Assembly: GCA_942491735.1 (NCBI GenBank)
Contig: CALOCN010000014.1
Coordinates: 806,001-870,000, forward strand
Length of the DNA: 64,000 nt
Reading direction: 5' to 3'
Origin: CALOCN01 sp942491735
GTDB taxonomy: Bacteria > Eisenbacteria > RBG-16-71-46 > JABDJR01
Positions 44,201-53,464 of this stretch are shown in pieces. Under the pieces are notes generated by a model. It made no database searches, was not told where the DNA came from, and saw only the letters and a list, made by a program, of their open reading frames with translations. The stretch's first letter is position 1. Every line of letters begins with the position of its first letter. A program made the translations under genes and the position numbers.

Positions 44201-45045
44201 CCCTGAACGGGGGCACCGGGGCCAACAACCTCAACAGCGCCGGGGCACTGGGGCTCATCAACGGTTCCGTCACCGCGGCTACCTACACCGGGGGGCAGAT
44301 CGCCGCGCTGCGCTACGACGTGGGGCACCGGATGTTCTACTGCGCTTTCGGGTTCGAAGCCATCGCGGATGCGGGCGACCGGGACCTGCTCATGCAGCGT
44401 GCCGTGGATTGGCTCTGTCCCACCGAAGCCACGGACCCGACCACCCAGGTCGCGGCACCCAACGGGGGAGAGTCGCTGCTTCCCAACGATGCCTTTGTCA
44501 TCGAGTGGACCGCTTTCGACGATGTCGCCGTGCTATGGGTGGATATCGAGGTCAGTTTCGACAACGGGGCCGTCTGGCAGTCGGTGGTCAACGGAACCGA
44601 GAACGACTTCAGCTACGCGTGGACGGTGACCGACACCACTTCGGACTCCTGCCTGGTCCGGGTCACCGCGGTGGATCCTTCCAGCAACACCGGTTCCGAT
44701 GTGAGCGATGCGGTGTTCATCATCGGCGCACCGCTCGCGGCCGACCCGTCTCCCGGTGTGACGGCGGGGATCCTGCATCCGGCCATGCCCAACCCCTTCC
44801 GCCAGTCCATGCGGATCCGGTTCGACCTGCCCGCGGCCACGCCGGTGTGGCTCGACGTGATCGCCATCGACGGCCGCCGGATCCGATCGCTTGTCGCCGG
44901 AGAGGTGCTGGCCGCCGGAAGCGCCGAGCGTACCTGGGATGGAAACGACGACCGCGGACGGGTCATGCCTTCCGGGGTGTATTTCCTCCGGATGCGCACC
45001 GGGGGCGGACTCGACATGACCCGGAAGGTTCACCGCTTCCGGTAG
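41215..45045 (+). CDS. Large secreted M4/M36-type metallopeptidase with FlgD-like sorting domain
   Basis: 1276 residues. Signal peptide (LLPVLLCLILDPGVLLA). The propeptide region resembles FTP/PepSY (LAEAVVRANPQLLGTNWESL, WVVTLQQTHAGMDVVGGRVD). An inserted beta-sandwich (CYDFETGAQGWSG, WIDDVCIG) precedes the zinc site MYHEYAHGITDNVY with the third ligand in HEAFSDYFAST, as in thermolysin/fungalysin clans. Then a CARDB-like part (NGDGRLDPGELADLQLTLRN), a VDDDRTRTFETFF alpha/beta part, and the C-terminal FlgD-type domain (PNPFRQSMRIRF, IDGRRIRSL, TWDGNDDRGRVMPSGVYFLR). Secreted protein degradation is likely. TAGAAT (41172-41177) may be the -10. Confidence 0.85.
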   Translation: MPRIARLLPVLLCLILDPGVLLAYNPEPASRGLEIPRTDPAEVRSQAGQLRYTRDVVRLDDFRGNYGDAWRVRWNEFTGTAHRLFGANTPVEKLSPGMILAGKRDKANVLQLAEAVVRANPQLLGTNWESLRPVYTDFKGGRWVVTLQQTHAGMDVVGGRVDLRFSERGDLIMLGSDAYPVQLPQGEPRIGAPRARQSAMAGLTPAADPIIEEPELVLLPVLGNDPAPLGRPLDSVTFSPQDLRLRAAYRLRVRTDSPPGDWMTYVDAATGAVLWRYNRVRFAGISGDMTAEIHPLTGNDPLVTVPFPDTEVTGGAFADTVACYDFETGAQGWSGPAPWAVSAEDANSGAQAWSDSPGGSYANGISLSLTSPTLDITGVVDPSLRFHARTSLEDTWDFLYVEASGDNGSTWTTLGSLNGVFPWQAYTFSLNPVVGTSQLVVRFRIWTDGAVTDDGVWIDDVCIGSLGQDVTDGSGAYALDSTGGSSLLEAGMFGPYAQLANRAGADAQFSATAAGAAQDIHWDAGNATDAERDSYYGMLVSHARIKQIDPGFTALDFPLPAFVGIPFCNAYWAGGQIVMGSGGAGCADLGTWIPVMYHEYAHGITDNVYTPVGDPPSRLHEAFSDYFASTITNDPRVGPDILGPGTMFRTIDNKLRSPEDEGGSGHLDGTIIAGALWDMRTALLPDTALADSLYHFARYGFPYTFEDYFLEVLMVDDDNANLADGTPHETAIRSAFGFHGIGLGPEFEHVFVEVQDGAGNGDGRLDPGELADLQLTLRNFGGLESGVSAVITTNTPGVTILVDSTYIDTVAALTQTVAPTPFQVQVDGSVPVGTAIEFDLVVTSDLGVNGDCFMIPVGYVPILLVDDDRTRTFETFFGTALDNSGKGYTRWNASVLGCPSAEEMGEYRAVIWFTGNDATNSLTFQDQEELQAYLSTGGNLWMTGEDIDWDLWNNGSAADVDFHEDWLRATVVNNDINAPPVNGSVGDPIMNGLSFTLNGGTGANNLNSAGALGLINGSVTAATYTGGQIAALRYDVGHRMFYCAFGFEAIADAGDRDLLMQRAVDWLCPTEATDPTTQVAAPNGGESLLPNDAFVIEWTAFDDVAVLWVDIEVSFDNGAVWQSVVNGTENDFSYAWTVTDTTSDSCLVRVTAVDPSSNTGSDVSDAVFIIGAPLAADPSPGVTAGILHPAMPNPFRQSMRIRFDLPAATPVWLDVIAIDGRRIRSLVAGEVLAAGSAERTWDGNDDRGRVMPSGVYFLRMRTGGGLDMTRKVHRFR

Positions 45046-45109
45046 GCCGCCAGGGGGGGCTTCACGGGCGTGCCCCAACGGGGACACACGTCTTGCCCCG
45101 GTCAGGCGC

Positions 45110-48100
45110 CTATCGAACCAGGGGCGCCTTGCGCAGGAACTGCCGCCCCTCCACCTGGAACCGGTACAGATAGATCCCGGCCGGGGCCGGGTTGCCCGAC
45201 TCCAGGGTTCCATCCCAGGCAATCGCGTGGGATCCGGCGGAGAGTACCGCGTCGGCGAGCACGCGCACTCTTCGGCCCAGCACGGAGAATACGTCCACGC
45301 GCACCCGGCCCGCATCGGGAAGGCTCAATTCCCACCGCGTCGAACCGCCCGCGGCCACCAGACGCACACCCGGGGCGAGGGGTTCGATCGAGGTCGGGGT
45401 CGTTGATCCCACGTACGGGGAAATGTCCCGAATGTCGGGAACGAGGTAATGCACGTTGTCCGCGGTATAGTGGAAACCGACCGGCGCTCGCCGGAAGGCG
45501 GGAGCGCGGCCCTCCAGATCCTCCCGGTCAAACAGGGCCACCACGTCCCGAACACCGTCGAAGTCCACGTCCTGGCGACGGACATGGGTGGGTCGCAGGA
45601 TCCCGCCGCCGTTCCCGAGATACAGCCTGTCGGTGTCCACAATGCCGTCCTCCGGCCCCTCAGCGGAGGGGATGGCAAGGACCAGGAACTTCTCCCGCGG
45701 GTCCAAGACGCCTCGCGCCAGTCCCTGCAAGGCCACAACGGACCCGGGCTGGTCGTGGGGAACGTCTACCGTGACGACCGCCTGGGCCGAGTTCCCGGAA
45801 GCGTCCGTGGCAACGTAGGTGATCGTGTAGACCCGCCCGGTCCCTTTGCCGCTCCGCTCCGCCCGCAGCGCGAAGGCGGTGTCGGCAGTGCCCGTTTCGG
45901 CGCCCCGCACATCCGGACTGGTGCTTCCGTCTCCCGCGCCGTTTGCATCCTCGTTGCTGGTGATGGAGGTCAGCACGAAGGTGGGCGCGGGATCACAGAT
46001 GTCGGTCACCGTAACTTCGGCCGCGATGGGGACAAACTTGTGGTCGGCAGGCCAGAGGACGTCCCTGTCCAGGAGTACCACGATCTCGGGTGGGGTGGTG
46101 TCCTCGACCGTCACCGAAGTGGTACAGGCGGCGGCGTTGCCGTGGGCATCGGTGGCCATGAAGACGACCTCGGTGGTCCCGAGGGGGAAGCAGACCGGAG
46201 CGTTGTCGGTGACGGCAGGCTCCGGATCGCAGATGTCCGATGCTTCCACTCCCAGGAAGAAGGCGTCCAACAGGTCGTCCTCAGCGGCGGTTCCGCAGTG
46301 GGACGTGCACTCCACCGTAGCCGCGTCGGGACAGGAAATGGAGGGGGGAGTGGTATCGACCACGGTGACCTGGACCTCGTCGGTGTCCTCCTGGTAGCCG
46401 TCGTCCACTTCCAGGGTGACGGTTGTCGTTCCGTTGGGGAAGACCCCGATCGGGGTCTTGGACGTCCGATCGTCCCAGTCGACGCCGGGAGCGGTCCATA
46501 CAACGGTCAGAAGGTCGCCGTCGGCGTCGCTGCTTCCCGTGGCGTCCAGCGACACGGCGGTTCCACCCGGCCCGGCGCACTCGACCGTAAGATCCTGGCC
46601 CGCGTGGGCGACCGGGGGAGTGTTGAGGATGACAAGATGGTTCTGGCCCAGATAGGGCCCGGTCAGGGGAGCGGCCTCACTGTACGCCTTCACCCCCACG
46701 ATAGCGTTGTGGTTGTTGTCGAGCAGGAACTGGAACTGGGCGGGGGTCAAGGCGTGCTGTTGCGAGTCCATGGGGAGGGTGAGCACCGGCTCGAAGTCGA
46801 GGTGGCTATAGAAGATGAGTTCGAAAGTGCTTCCCTGGTAGGCCGGATCGCACTCGACGCCGCGGTTCCAGGAGAACAATCCGTCGCCGGGGTTGAGCAG
46901 GGTGCCGGCATCAGGACTCAGCACCGCGGGTCCCAGGCCGTGCCTGGAGCCGATGTTGCCCATGGCGAGACGGACTTCGGGATCCACCGCGTGCCACAGG
47001 GCGATCCAGGCCTGCGAGAGGGTTACCGAGTGATCGGTGATGATCGTGTTCCATACGAACTGGTCGGGTAGGGACAGGGTGTCCCACGGCTCGGGGGCAT
47101 TGTTTCCCTCCAGACCGGTATCGACGAGGTCCCACAGGAACCTCACCACGGCAAACTCGTTGTCCTCTCCCCGCGCGGCCGGGTCCGAGATCTCGATGTT
47201 CCGCCCCGTCTGCGCTCCCGACTTGTACTCGGTGTCGCCGACCCGTGGAATACCCAGGTCGGCCAGGTTCATCTCCCGTTGCAGGTTCAGGGCAAAGAAG
47301 GTGGGCCAGCCCTCACCCCAGGCGAAGCGGATGCCCGCTCCCTTGCCATGGATCGCGCTCAGGCAATCGCCATAGGTGTGTTCCCCACCGGGATTCTCCT
47401 CGAGGTCGAAGACGTCCTGGACGAAGTGTCCGTACTCGTGCTGCACGGTATCCCAGTCATGGGCGTGCCCGTCGAGGATGTAGAGTTCATCGTCGTAGAA
47501 GGACCCCATCGGGTGATCCGAATCGTCGTGGGGCCAGATCACGTCGAGATAGGGCATGGAGAAGGAGCCGTTGCGAAGGTCCACGTAACGGGCAGCCCAC
47601 GTTGCGGCCTGGAACACGGAGAAGGAGGCTCCGGTTACGGTCAGGTTGTAGACGATGACCTCCTCGGTGCGGTCGAGATCGATGGGACCGTCCGCGTGAT
47701 AGGAGTCCCCGTCGGCGTTCAGGGTCTGCAGATAGGTGTTGTAGGCATGGACCCGGACCCACACGTCGGGGTCCCCGCCCTCGTCATCCGTGTTGCTGAT
47801 GACCGCCGAGTAGAAACCGTTCTGGTCGGTGAAGGTCGTCGCCATGCGCGTGTTCCCGCCGACGTTCCATTCGAAGAGTTCCACGAGAGCATGGACGACG
47901 GGATGGGTCCCTCCCAGGCTGTCTACCCAGTAGATGGTTCCTTCCATGCGATGGGGGCTACCACCCTGGACGTTGGTGGACCGTTCTTCGACGGTAGGAT
48001 GGGAGTTGCCCGGGACCGCCGCTGCCACTGCATGGTGGGTCCGTCCATTCGGATCCGCGTCGTCCGGGGAGGTACCCGGGATGACGCGGTCAGGTGCCTG

Positions 48101-48187
48101 GGCAGTGGTGGCGGCGGGTAGGCTTGCGGCGAGGAGGACGAGTCCGAGGAACGGGAAGACCCGCATGGAAGGGATGAAGGAACGCAT
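45110..48187 (-). CDS. Large secreted HEYGH metallopeptidase with HYR/PKD-like modules and sorting domain
   Basis: 1025 residues from ATG 48187 (an earlier in-frame ATG at 48271 adds 28 residues before the signal peptide). The order is: signal peptide; a carboxypeptidase-regulatory-like beta domain (about 80-150); the zinc motif WDTVQHEYGHFVQDVF, with GEGWPTFFAL as likely third-ligand region; a PKD-like module (AHAGQDLTVECAGPGG, GSSDADGDLLTVVW); two HYR modules with paired cysteines (PPSISCPDAATVECTS, ATDAHGNAAACTT); and a C-terminal FlgD-type domain (VDVFSVLGRRVRVL, AWDGTLESGNPAPAGIYLYR). It lies just downstream of a sensor kinase/regulator pair on the same strand. Confidence 0.82.
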   Translation of the reverse strand: MRSFIPSMRVFPFLGLVLLAASLPAATTAQAPDRVIPGTSPDDADPNGRTHHAVAAAVPGNSHPTVEERSTNVQGGSPHRMEGTIYWVDSLGGTHPVVHALVELFEWNVGGNTRMATTFTDQNGFYSAVISNTDDEGGDPDVWVRVHAYNTYLQTLNADGDSYHADGPIDLDRTEEVIVYNLTVTGASFSVFQAATWAARYVDLRNGSFSMPYLDVIWPHDDSDHPMGSFYDDELYILDGHAHDWDTVQHEYGHFVQDVFDLEENPGGEHTYGDCLSAIHGKGAGIRFAWGEGWPTFFALNLQREMNLADLGIPRVGDTEYKSGAQTGRNIEISDPAARGEDNEFAVVRFLWDLVDTGLEGNNAPEPWDTLSLPDQFVWNTIITDHSVTLSQAWIALWHAVDPEVRLAMGNIGSRHGLGPAVLSPDAGTLLNPGDGLFSWNRGVECDPAYQGSTFELIFYSHLDFEPVLTLPMDSQQHALTPAQFQFLLDNNHNAIVGVKAYSEAAPLTGPYLGQNHLVILNTPPVAHAGQDLTVECAGPGGTAVSLDATGSSDADGDLLTVVWTAPGVDWDDRTSKTPIGVFPNGTTTVTLEVDDGYQEDTDEVQVTVVDTTPPSISCPDAATVECTSHCGTAAEDDLLDAFFLGVEASDICDPEPAVTDNAPVCFPLGTTEVVFMATDAHGNAAACTTSVTVEDTTPPEIVVLLDRDVLWPADHKFVPIAAEVTVTDICDPAPTFVLTSITSNEDANGAGDGSTSPDVRGAETGTADTAFALRAERSGKGTGRVYTITYVATDASGNSAQAVVTVDVPHDQPGSVVALQGLARGVLDPREKFLVLAIPSAEGPEDGIVDTDRLYLGNGGGILRPTHVRRQDVDFDGVRDVVALFDREDLEGRAPAFRRAPVGFHYTADNVHYLVPDIRDISPYVGSTTPTSIEPLAPGVRLVAAGGSTRWELSLPDAGRVRVDVFSVLGRRVRVLADAVLSAGSHAIAWDGTLESGNPAPAGIYLYRFQVEGRQFLRKAPLVR

Positions 48188-48344
48188 GGAGACTCCTTTC
48201 GGCGGATCGGTGGGGGTCGGGCGACCCGGACCCGCGAAACTGTTTCCAGCGTAGGGAGTTCCGAGAGGCAATGGAATAGAACCGTAGGACTATTCCTGGC
48301 AGGAAGGTGGCCAGGGCCGGTCAGGTCCCCTACCCGGGACCGAT

Positions 48345-49004
48345 CTAGATCAAGCCTTCGCGCAGGGCCTTGGCCACGGCCTGACTCTTGGAGTGGACGT
48401 GGAGTTTCTCGTAGATGTTCCGGATGTGTGCGCGCACGGTATAGACACTCACGATGAGCTGTTCGGCGATTTCCGCGAAGTCGAGTCCGGCCACGAGATG
48501 TTCCAGGACTTCCCGCTCCCGGGGGGTGAGATCGTAGTCGGTGCCGGGAATCGGGACATGCCTCTTGAACAGACGTAGCATCCGGCGCGCGATATGGGGA
48601 GAGATGGGGGTTGCTCCGGACGCAGCCTCTTCCACGACCTCGATAAGGCGTTGAGGCATGACCGGTTTCGTCACGTATCCGCTGGCCCCGGCACAGATGG
48701 CCCGGAAAATGTTGTCGTCGTCCTCGAAGACCGACAGGATGACGATCTCCGTCCCGGGGTGACTCTGTTTGAGGCACCGGGTCGCTTCCACCCCGTTCAT
48801 TCCGGGCAATCCGATGTCCATGAGCACCACCTGGGGCCGGCACGAATCGATTTCCTGGAGCAGCGTCTCGGCGCGGGAGAATGCGCCCACGCACCTGCAG
48901 CGATCCGATCCCTCGAAGATGTAGGACATGCCCAGGCGGAGGTCGCGACTGTCTTCCACGATGGCGACGGGGACTGGGTTTGTTCGAACGGAGTCGGGGT
49001 TCAT
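48345..49004 (-). CDS. NarL/LuxR-family response regulator
   Basis: 219 residues. Receiver domain (about 12-125): acidic pocket IVEDSRD, phospho-acceptor Asp in VVLMDIGLPGMNG, Lys in YVTKPV. C-terminal LuxR-type helix-turn-helix (about 155-215): YDLTPREREVLEHLVAGLDF, AEIAEQLIVSVYTVRAHIRN, IYEKLHVHSK. The start at 49004 avoids a 26-residue extension into the spacer. It follows the sensor kinase gene by 64 bp and surely is its partner; the metallopeptidase gene next in line is a plausible target. Confidence 0.93.
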   Translation of the reverse strand: MNPDSVRTNPVPVAIVEDSRDLRLGMSYIFEGSDRCRCVGAFSRAETLLQEIDSCRPQVVLMDIGLPGMNGVEATRCLKQSHPGTEIVILSVFEDDDNIFRAICAGASGYVTKPVMPQRLIEVVEEAASGATPISPHIARRMLRLFKRHVPIPGTDYDLTPREREVLEHLVAGLDFAEIAEQLIVSVYTVRAHIRNIYEKLHVHSKSQAVAKALREGLI

Positions 49005-49068
49005 CGAAAGGATCCTGGCCTCCCACGGGGGTTGGCGCAATAGATCGAATGGACTAGGGCCCGGCCGG

Positions 49069-52000
49069 TCATATTGCCACATCCAGGTCGATGTGGGTGC
49101 CGGCTCCGGGCGAGGATTCCACCCTGAGGCGTCCGTGCAGCTGTTTCGCCCGCATGGTCATGGAACGGAGACCGTGGCCGTCATGACCGGCGGTCGGGTC
49201 GAACCCGCGCCCGTCGTCCGTCACTTTGACCTGCAGGCGCCCGTTCCCGTAGACCGCGGTTACCCCGAGGTGCCGGCAATCCGCGTGCTTGATCGCGTTG
49301 TTGACTGCCTCCTTGAGAAGCAGCCAGAGGTGATGGCGTACCTCGGGGACCAGGTCCCGTTCCGGGAGCGCATGCTCGTCCGGCAGGTCGACGATCAGTT
49401 CTATCCCCTTGCCCCGGCAAACGGGAACCAGATGGTCCCGTAACCGCAGGAGGAGCCCGTGTAATGTCCCGGTGGTGGGGTTCAGGGCCCAGATGATATC
49501 GCGGATGGAACCCACCGAGTCCTCAGCGAGGCTCCGCAGCCGGTCGAGGAGCTGGCGCGAACGCTCTCCCGGTTCTCCCGTCTCCAGGATCATGCCGCTG
49601 TACATGGCGATGCTGCTCAGGTTCGTGGCGATCTCGTCGTGGAGGTCGGCGGAAATACGGGTCCTCAATCGCTCCAGCTCCAGGAGCCGACGCACCCGGT
49701 AGCGATGCACACCGAGGACGACGGCCAGCCCGGAGGCCGCGGCCAGGGCCAGGAACCATCCGCGTTTCCAGAACGGCGGCGTTACGGTGAGTTCGAGGGT
49801 CGCCCCGGTCTCGTTCCAGACCCCGTCCGAGTTGGCCCCGCGTACCCGGAACGTGTAGGACCCGGGGGCAAGGTTGGTGTAGGAAGCGTAGTTTCGGGTC
49901 CCGGCGTCGATCCAGTCCGGATCCAGCCCCTCCATCCGGTACTGGTAGGAATTCCGCTCGGGAGCCCAGAAGTCCAGGGCGGCGAACTCGAACGAGCAGC
50001 GCACTTCCCGGTGGGTGAGGGTCGCGGAGCCGACCAGATGAACAGGCCGGTCGAGTGAAGCCGGTTCGCCCAGGATTCGGAAATCCGTGATGACCACCGG
50101 AGGACGGTGGAGATTGTCCCGGATCGCGTCCGGGTGGAAGCGGTTGAATCCGTTGTGCCCTCCGAAGAACAACTCCCCCTCGGGACTTCCGTGGTAGGCG
50201 CCGGCGTTGAACTCGTTGCCCTGCAGACCGTCGTCCGTGGTGAAGTTCCGGAAGGTTCCGTTGCGGGGGTCGAAACGGGACAAACCCCGGTTGGTACCCA
50301 TCCAGAGGAGGCCTTCGTCGTCCAGCAGCAAGCCATAGATGTAGTTGTTGGGTAGCCCATTCTCGACGAAGTACCGGGTTGCCGACCCCGTCTCCGGATC
50401 CAGGCAGTTGAGTCCGTTGGCAGTGGATACCCACAGACGGCCATCATGACCCTCCAGCACGGAGGTCACGTGATTGTCGCTGAGGCTACCGAGGTTCGAT
50501 GGGTCATGCACGTAGCGGCGGATGTCGCCGGTCGAAGGATCGAGTCGGTTGAGGCCCCCGGAGAGGGTGCCCATCCAGATGGCGCTACGCGTATCCTCGT
50601 AGATGCATTCAATGCTGTTGTCGCTGAGGGAGGCTGGGTCGTCCTTGTCGGGGCGGTAGAAGGCAAACAGACCGGTGTTCGGATCCAGAACCGCGGCTCC
50701 GTCGTCCACGGTTCCGATCCAGAGCCGGCCGGCTCGATCCTCGATCAGGGAGAGGAGCCGATCCCCGCTCAATGAGCCCGGACGGGATGAGTCATGACGG
50801 TAGGTGGTGAACCGGAATCGACCGTCGAAGGGTGTGGGATCATCCAGTCGGGAGAGACCGGCCGTTGCGGTCGCGAACCAGAGGGTACCGCGGCGATCCT
50901 GGCAGATGGCGTTCACCGTTCCCGCCCCGATGGTGGTGGGGTCATCCGGGCGATGACGGATCATCCTCCACGCTCCGGTCCCCGGATCCTGGCGCAGCAG
51001 TCCTTCGCTCGTTCCCACCCAGAGGGCACCGCTCCGGTCCACACAGAAACTCCAGATGGAACGATCCCCGGGAAGATCGACGACGTGCGGGAAGCGCCGC
51101 GTCATGGGGGTCAGGCGGTCAACGCCTTGGCCATCGGTGCCGATCCACAGTGTCCCGGTGGGATCCCGGTAGAGCGAACGCAGTGAGTTGTGGATCAGGC
51201 TCTTCGGGTTACCCGGGTCGTGGGCGAGGAAGCGGATCGCCCCGGACGCGGCATCGAAGTGGGCGAGGCCACGGAAAGCGGTGGCGAGCCAGAGATCACC
51301 GATTCCTCCGTCCACATCCTCGATGACGTAGCGGATCTGATTCCGGGCGATGGTCTTCGGATCCGTCGGGTCGAGCGGGTAGCGGGTCCGGGTCCCCGAC
51401 ACGGGATCGTAGGCGAGGAGGCCCGTGTATGTGCCCATCCACAGGACCCCGGCGTCGTCCTCGTGGATATCGATCGCGATGTTGTCCCGGCTTCCCTGGT
51501 AGTCCGGGTCCTCGAGGGAGTGTCTCCGGAAGACGCTATCCCCGGGACTCCTGGAGAACAGGCCGGTGATGGCGGCGACCCAGAGTGTTCCGCCGGACGC
51601 CTCGTGAATCGAGTTGACGATGTTGCCCCGGGCCAGTTCCTCGCCTTCCACGAACAAGTCGAAACGGCGGCAGGCGCCCGTGACAGGATCGAGGGCGTTG
51701 AGACCTCCCCCCCAGGTGCCGACCCAGATGGTTCCTTGGCGATCCTCCAGAACGACCATGATGTTGTCGGAGGAGAGCGAGGTGCTGTCGTGAGGATCGT
51801 GGAAGAGCGCGGAGTAGGAACCGGTTGCGGGGTCGAACCGGTTCAGCCCGTGTTTGGTGGCGATCCAGAACGTGCCGTCCCTGGCCTCGATCAGATGCCG
51901 GGTGAAGTTGTTGGTGAGAGTCCCTGGATCCCCCTGACGGTGACGGTGCACCCGCATTCCCCGTCCATCGTAGCGGTTCAGTCCATCCGCGGTGGCGAAC

Positions 52001-52161
52001 CACAGGAAGCCGGTCCGGTCCTGGAGGATGGTGTTGACCGTTCCCTGGCTCAAGCCGTCCTCGATGGTCAGATGCCGGAACTTGGTGTTCGGGACCTGGG
52101 CCTGGACCGGTCCGATCAGCGTCAGCGACAGGGCCAGAGCCAGGGCGGGCGGATTCCACAT
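49069..52161 (-). CDS. Sensor histidine kinase with periplasmic two-component-regulator propeller
   Basis: 1030 residues. Signal peptide (LALALSLTLIGPVQAQ), then about 12-14 propeller repeats of the Reg_prop type (SQGTVNTILQDRTGFLWFAT, IMVVLEDRQGTIWVGTWGGG), a Y_Y_Y domain (YQYRMEGLDPDWIDAGTRNY), a membrane helix (FLALAAASGLAVVLGVHRY), a HisKA_3 dimerisation helix with the phospho-His in ISADLHDEIATNLSSIAMY, and an HATPase (LLKEAVNNAIKHADC, DDGRGFDP, GHGLRSM). There is no attached receiver or AraC domain, unlike the Bacteroides hybrid systems. Sensing of an extracellular polymer is the usual role of such propellers. Confidence 0.93.
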   Translation of the reverse strand: MWNPPALALALSLTLIGPVQAQVPNTKFRHLTIEDGLSQGTVNTILQDRTGFLWFATADGLNRYDGRGMRVHRHRQGDPGTLTNNFTRHLIEARDGTFWIATKHGLNRFDPATGSYSALFHDPHDSTSLSSDNIMVVLEDRQGTIWVGTWGGGLNALDPVTGACRRFDLFVEGEELARGNIVNSIHEASGGTLWVAAITGLFSRSPGDSVFRRHSLEDPDYQGSRDNIAIDIHEDDAGVLWMGTYTGLLAYDPVSGTRTRYPLDPTDPKTIARNQIRYVIEDVDGGIGDLWLATAFRGLAHFDAASGAIRFLAHDPGNPKSLIHNSLRSLYRDPTGTLWIGTDGQGVDRLTPMTRRFPHVVDLPGDRSIWSFCVDRSGALWVGTSEGLLRQDPGTGAWRMIRHRPDDPTTIGAGTVNAICQDRRGTLWFATATAGLSRLDDPTPFDGRFRFTTYRHDSSRPGSLSGDRLLSLIEDRAGRLWIGTVDDGAAVLDPNTGLFAFYRPDKDDPASLSDNSIECIYEDTRSAIWMGTLSGGLNRLDPSTGDIRRYVHDPSNLGSLSDNHVTSVLEGHDGRLWVSTANGLNCLDPETGSATRYFVENGLPNNYIYGLLLDDEGLLWMGTNRGLSRFDPRNGTFRNFTTDDGLQGNEFNAGAYHGSPEGELFFGGHNGFNRFHPDAIRDNLHRPPVVITDFRILGEPASLDRPVHLVGSATLTHREVRCSFEFAALDFWAPERNSYQYRMEGLDPDWIDAGTRNYASYTNLAPGSYTFRVRGANSDGVWNETGATLELTVTPPFWKRGWFLALAAASGLAVVLGVHRYRVRRLLELERLRTRISADLHDEIATNLSSIAMYSGMILETGEPGERSRQLLDRLRSLAEDSVGSIRDIIWALNPTTGTLHGLLLRLRDHLVPVCRGKGIELIVDLPDEHALPERDLVPEVRHHLWLLLKEAVNNAIKHADCRHLGVTAVYGNGRLQVKVTDDGRGFDPTAGHDGHGLRSMTMRAKQLHGRLRVESSPGAGTHIDLDVAI

Positions 52162-52303
52162 GGAGGCGACCTTTCGCGGAAGCGGGAGACGCCGAGTATA
52201 CGCCCCGCGCCCCCCTCCACGATCCACCTCTCCGGTACGCCCTCTCTCCGGTATACTGGGGCCACCTTCCCCCTCCTCCTCGGCCTTTGGACGGAGGTCC
52301 GCA

Positions 52304-53437
52304 ATGTCCCGTGTCCCTCATCGCTTCCGGTGCGTTCTCGCCCCGGTTCTCCTGTTCGCCGTGACCGTCGCCTCCGTGGGATCCGCGGAACCCCTGCGCG
52401 ACGGTCAGCGGTTCGATCCCGGTGCGTCCATGACCCACCGGGCGGACAATGCGCCCGAAGCCCTCGACCGGTTCATCCCCCTGTTGGGGACCTGGACCGT
52501 GAGCTACACCGTCCACGCGGAGGATGGCGCGCATCACACCAGCCTGGGCCGGGCGGAACTCACCCTCATGAACCGCGGTCACGCGTTCATGGAGCGGTTC
52601 CGGGTCGACGACTGCGACGGCGAGGGGAATCCCCTCGATACCATCACCTTCCTCTGCTACCCGCCCACCATTGGCCACTGGGTGGTCGGTGTCGCGGACA
52701 GCCGTACCGAGAGCATCCGCATGTTCGACGGTGGCTTCGAAGGCGAGAGCTTCGTGGTCGGCAATGCGGTGCGGCGCCTGGGCGGCGCGACCGTGACCCA
52801 CCAGCGGTTGATCGGGTCGTTCGAGGGGGCGGACGATTTCACCGTGATCTCCGAGCACTCGGAAGACGGGGGAGAGACCTGGACCCGCGCGGTGACCCGG
52901 GCCTATACGCGCGACCCGGACGGGGAGAGCCTTTTCGCCGGGTCGGGTATGGGGAGCGTCGCGCCCGACCGCCCCGAGGCGGCGGGGCAGTTCGATTTCC
53001 TGGTCGGTGAGTGGGACTTCCAGCACCAGATGACCTTCCCCGGAGGACAGAAGGCGGCTTGGCCGGCCAACGGGACCGCGGTGCATGTCATGGACGGACG
53101 CGCGATCATGGAGTTCTCCTGGTTCGATGTGGATCCCAACCTGCCCAACGCGGCGACCACCATCGTGCGGATCTACAACCGACAGATGCGCCGATGGGAG
53201 TCCATGTACACGACCAATCGATTCAACTCCATCCTGCATTTCGGTGGTGTGCAGGAGGGGGATCGGATCGTGCTGCACCAGTTCAATGCCGACACCGGCG
53301 ACTCGCCCATCAGCTATTGGATCTTCCACGACATCGCCGAGGACAGCTACGGCTGGCACGCCGAGACCAGCAAGGACCGGGGTGAGACGTTCGAGGACAC
53401 CTGGATCATCGATGCCACGCGCAAAGCGACGCCGTGA
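52304..53437 (+). CDS. Secreted protein with two DUF1579-like lipocalin-type repeats
   Basis: 377 residues. Signal peptide (VLAPVLLFAVTVASVGSAE). Two related halves: ALDRFIPLLGTWTVSYTVHA with RAFMERFRVD-like continuation, and AAGQFDFLVGEWDFQHQMTF with VHVMDGRAIMEFSWFDVD. The recurring L-x-G-x-W opening and a later long beta meander (HWVVGVADSRTESIRMFDGG; WESMYTTNRFNSILHFGG) fit DUF1579/nitrobindin-like barrels. Ligand unknown. RBS ggagg before ATG 52304. Divergent from the sensor kinase gene. Confidence 0.7.
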   Translation: MSRVPHRFRCVLAPVLLFAVTVASVGSAEPLRDGQRFDPGASMTHRADNAPEALDRFIPLLGTWTVSYTVHAEDGAHHTSLGRAELTLMNRGHAFMERFRVDDCDGEGNPLDTITFLCYPPTIGHWVVGVADSRTESIRMFDGGFEGESFVVGNAVRRLGGATVTHQRLIGSFEGADDFTVISEHSEDGGETWTRAVTRAYTRDPDGESLFAGSGMGSVAPDRPEAAGQFDFLVGEWDFQHQMTFPGGQKAAWPANGTAVHVMDGRAIMEFSWFDVDPNLPNAATTIVRIYNRQMRRWESMYTTNRFNSILHFGGVQEGDRIVLHQFNADTGDSPISYWIFHDIAEDSYGWHAETSKDRGETFEDTWIIDATRKATP

Positions 53438-53464
53438 AGGAGATTGATCCCACGGATACAGGGG

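Noticed and set aside
45449..47071. A 540-codon + strand frame
   Set aside because: Antisense shadow of the HEYGH metallopeptidase gene.
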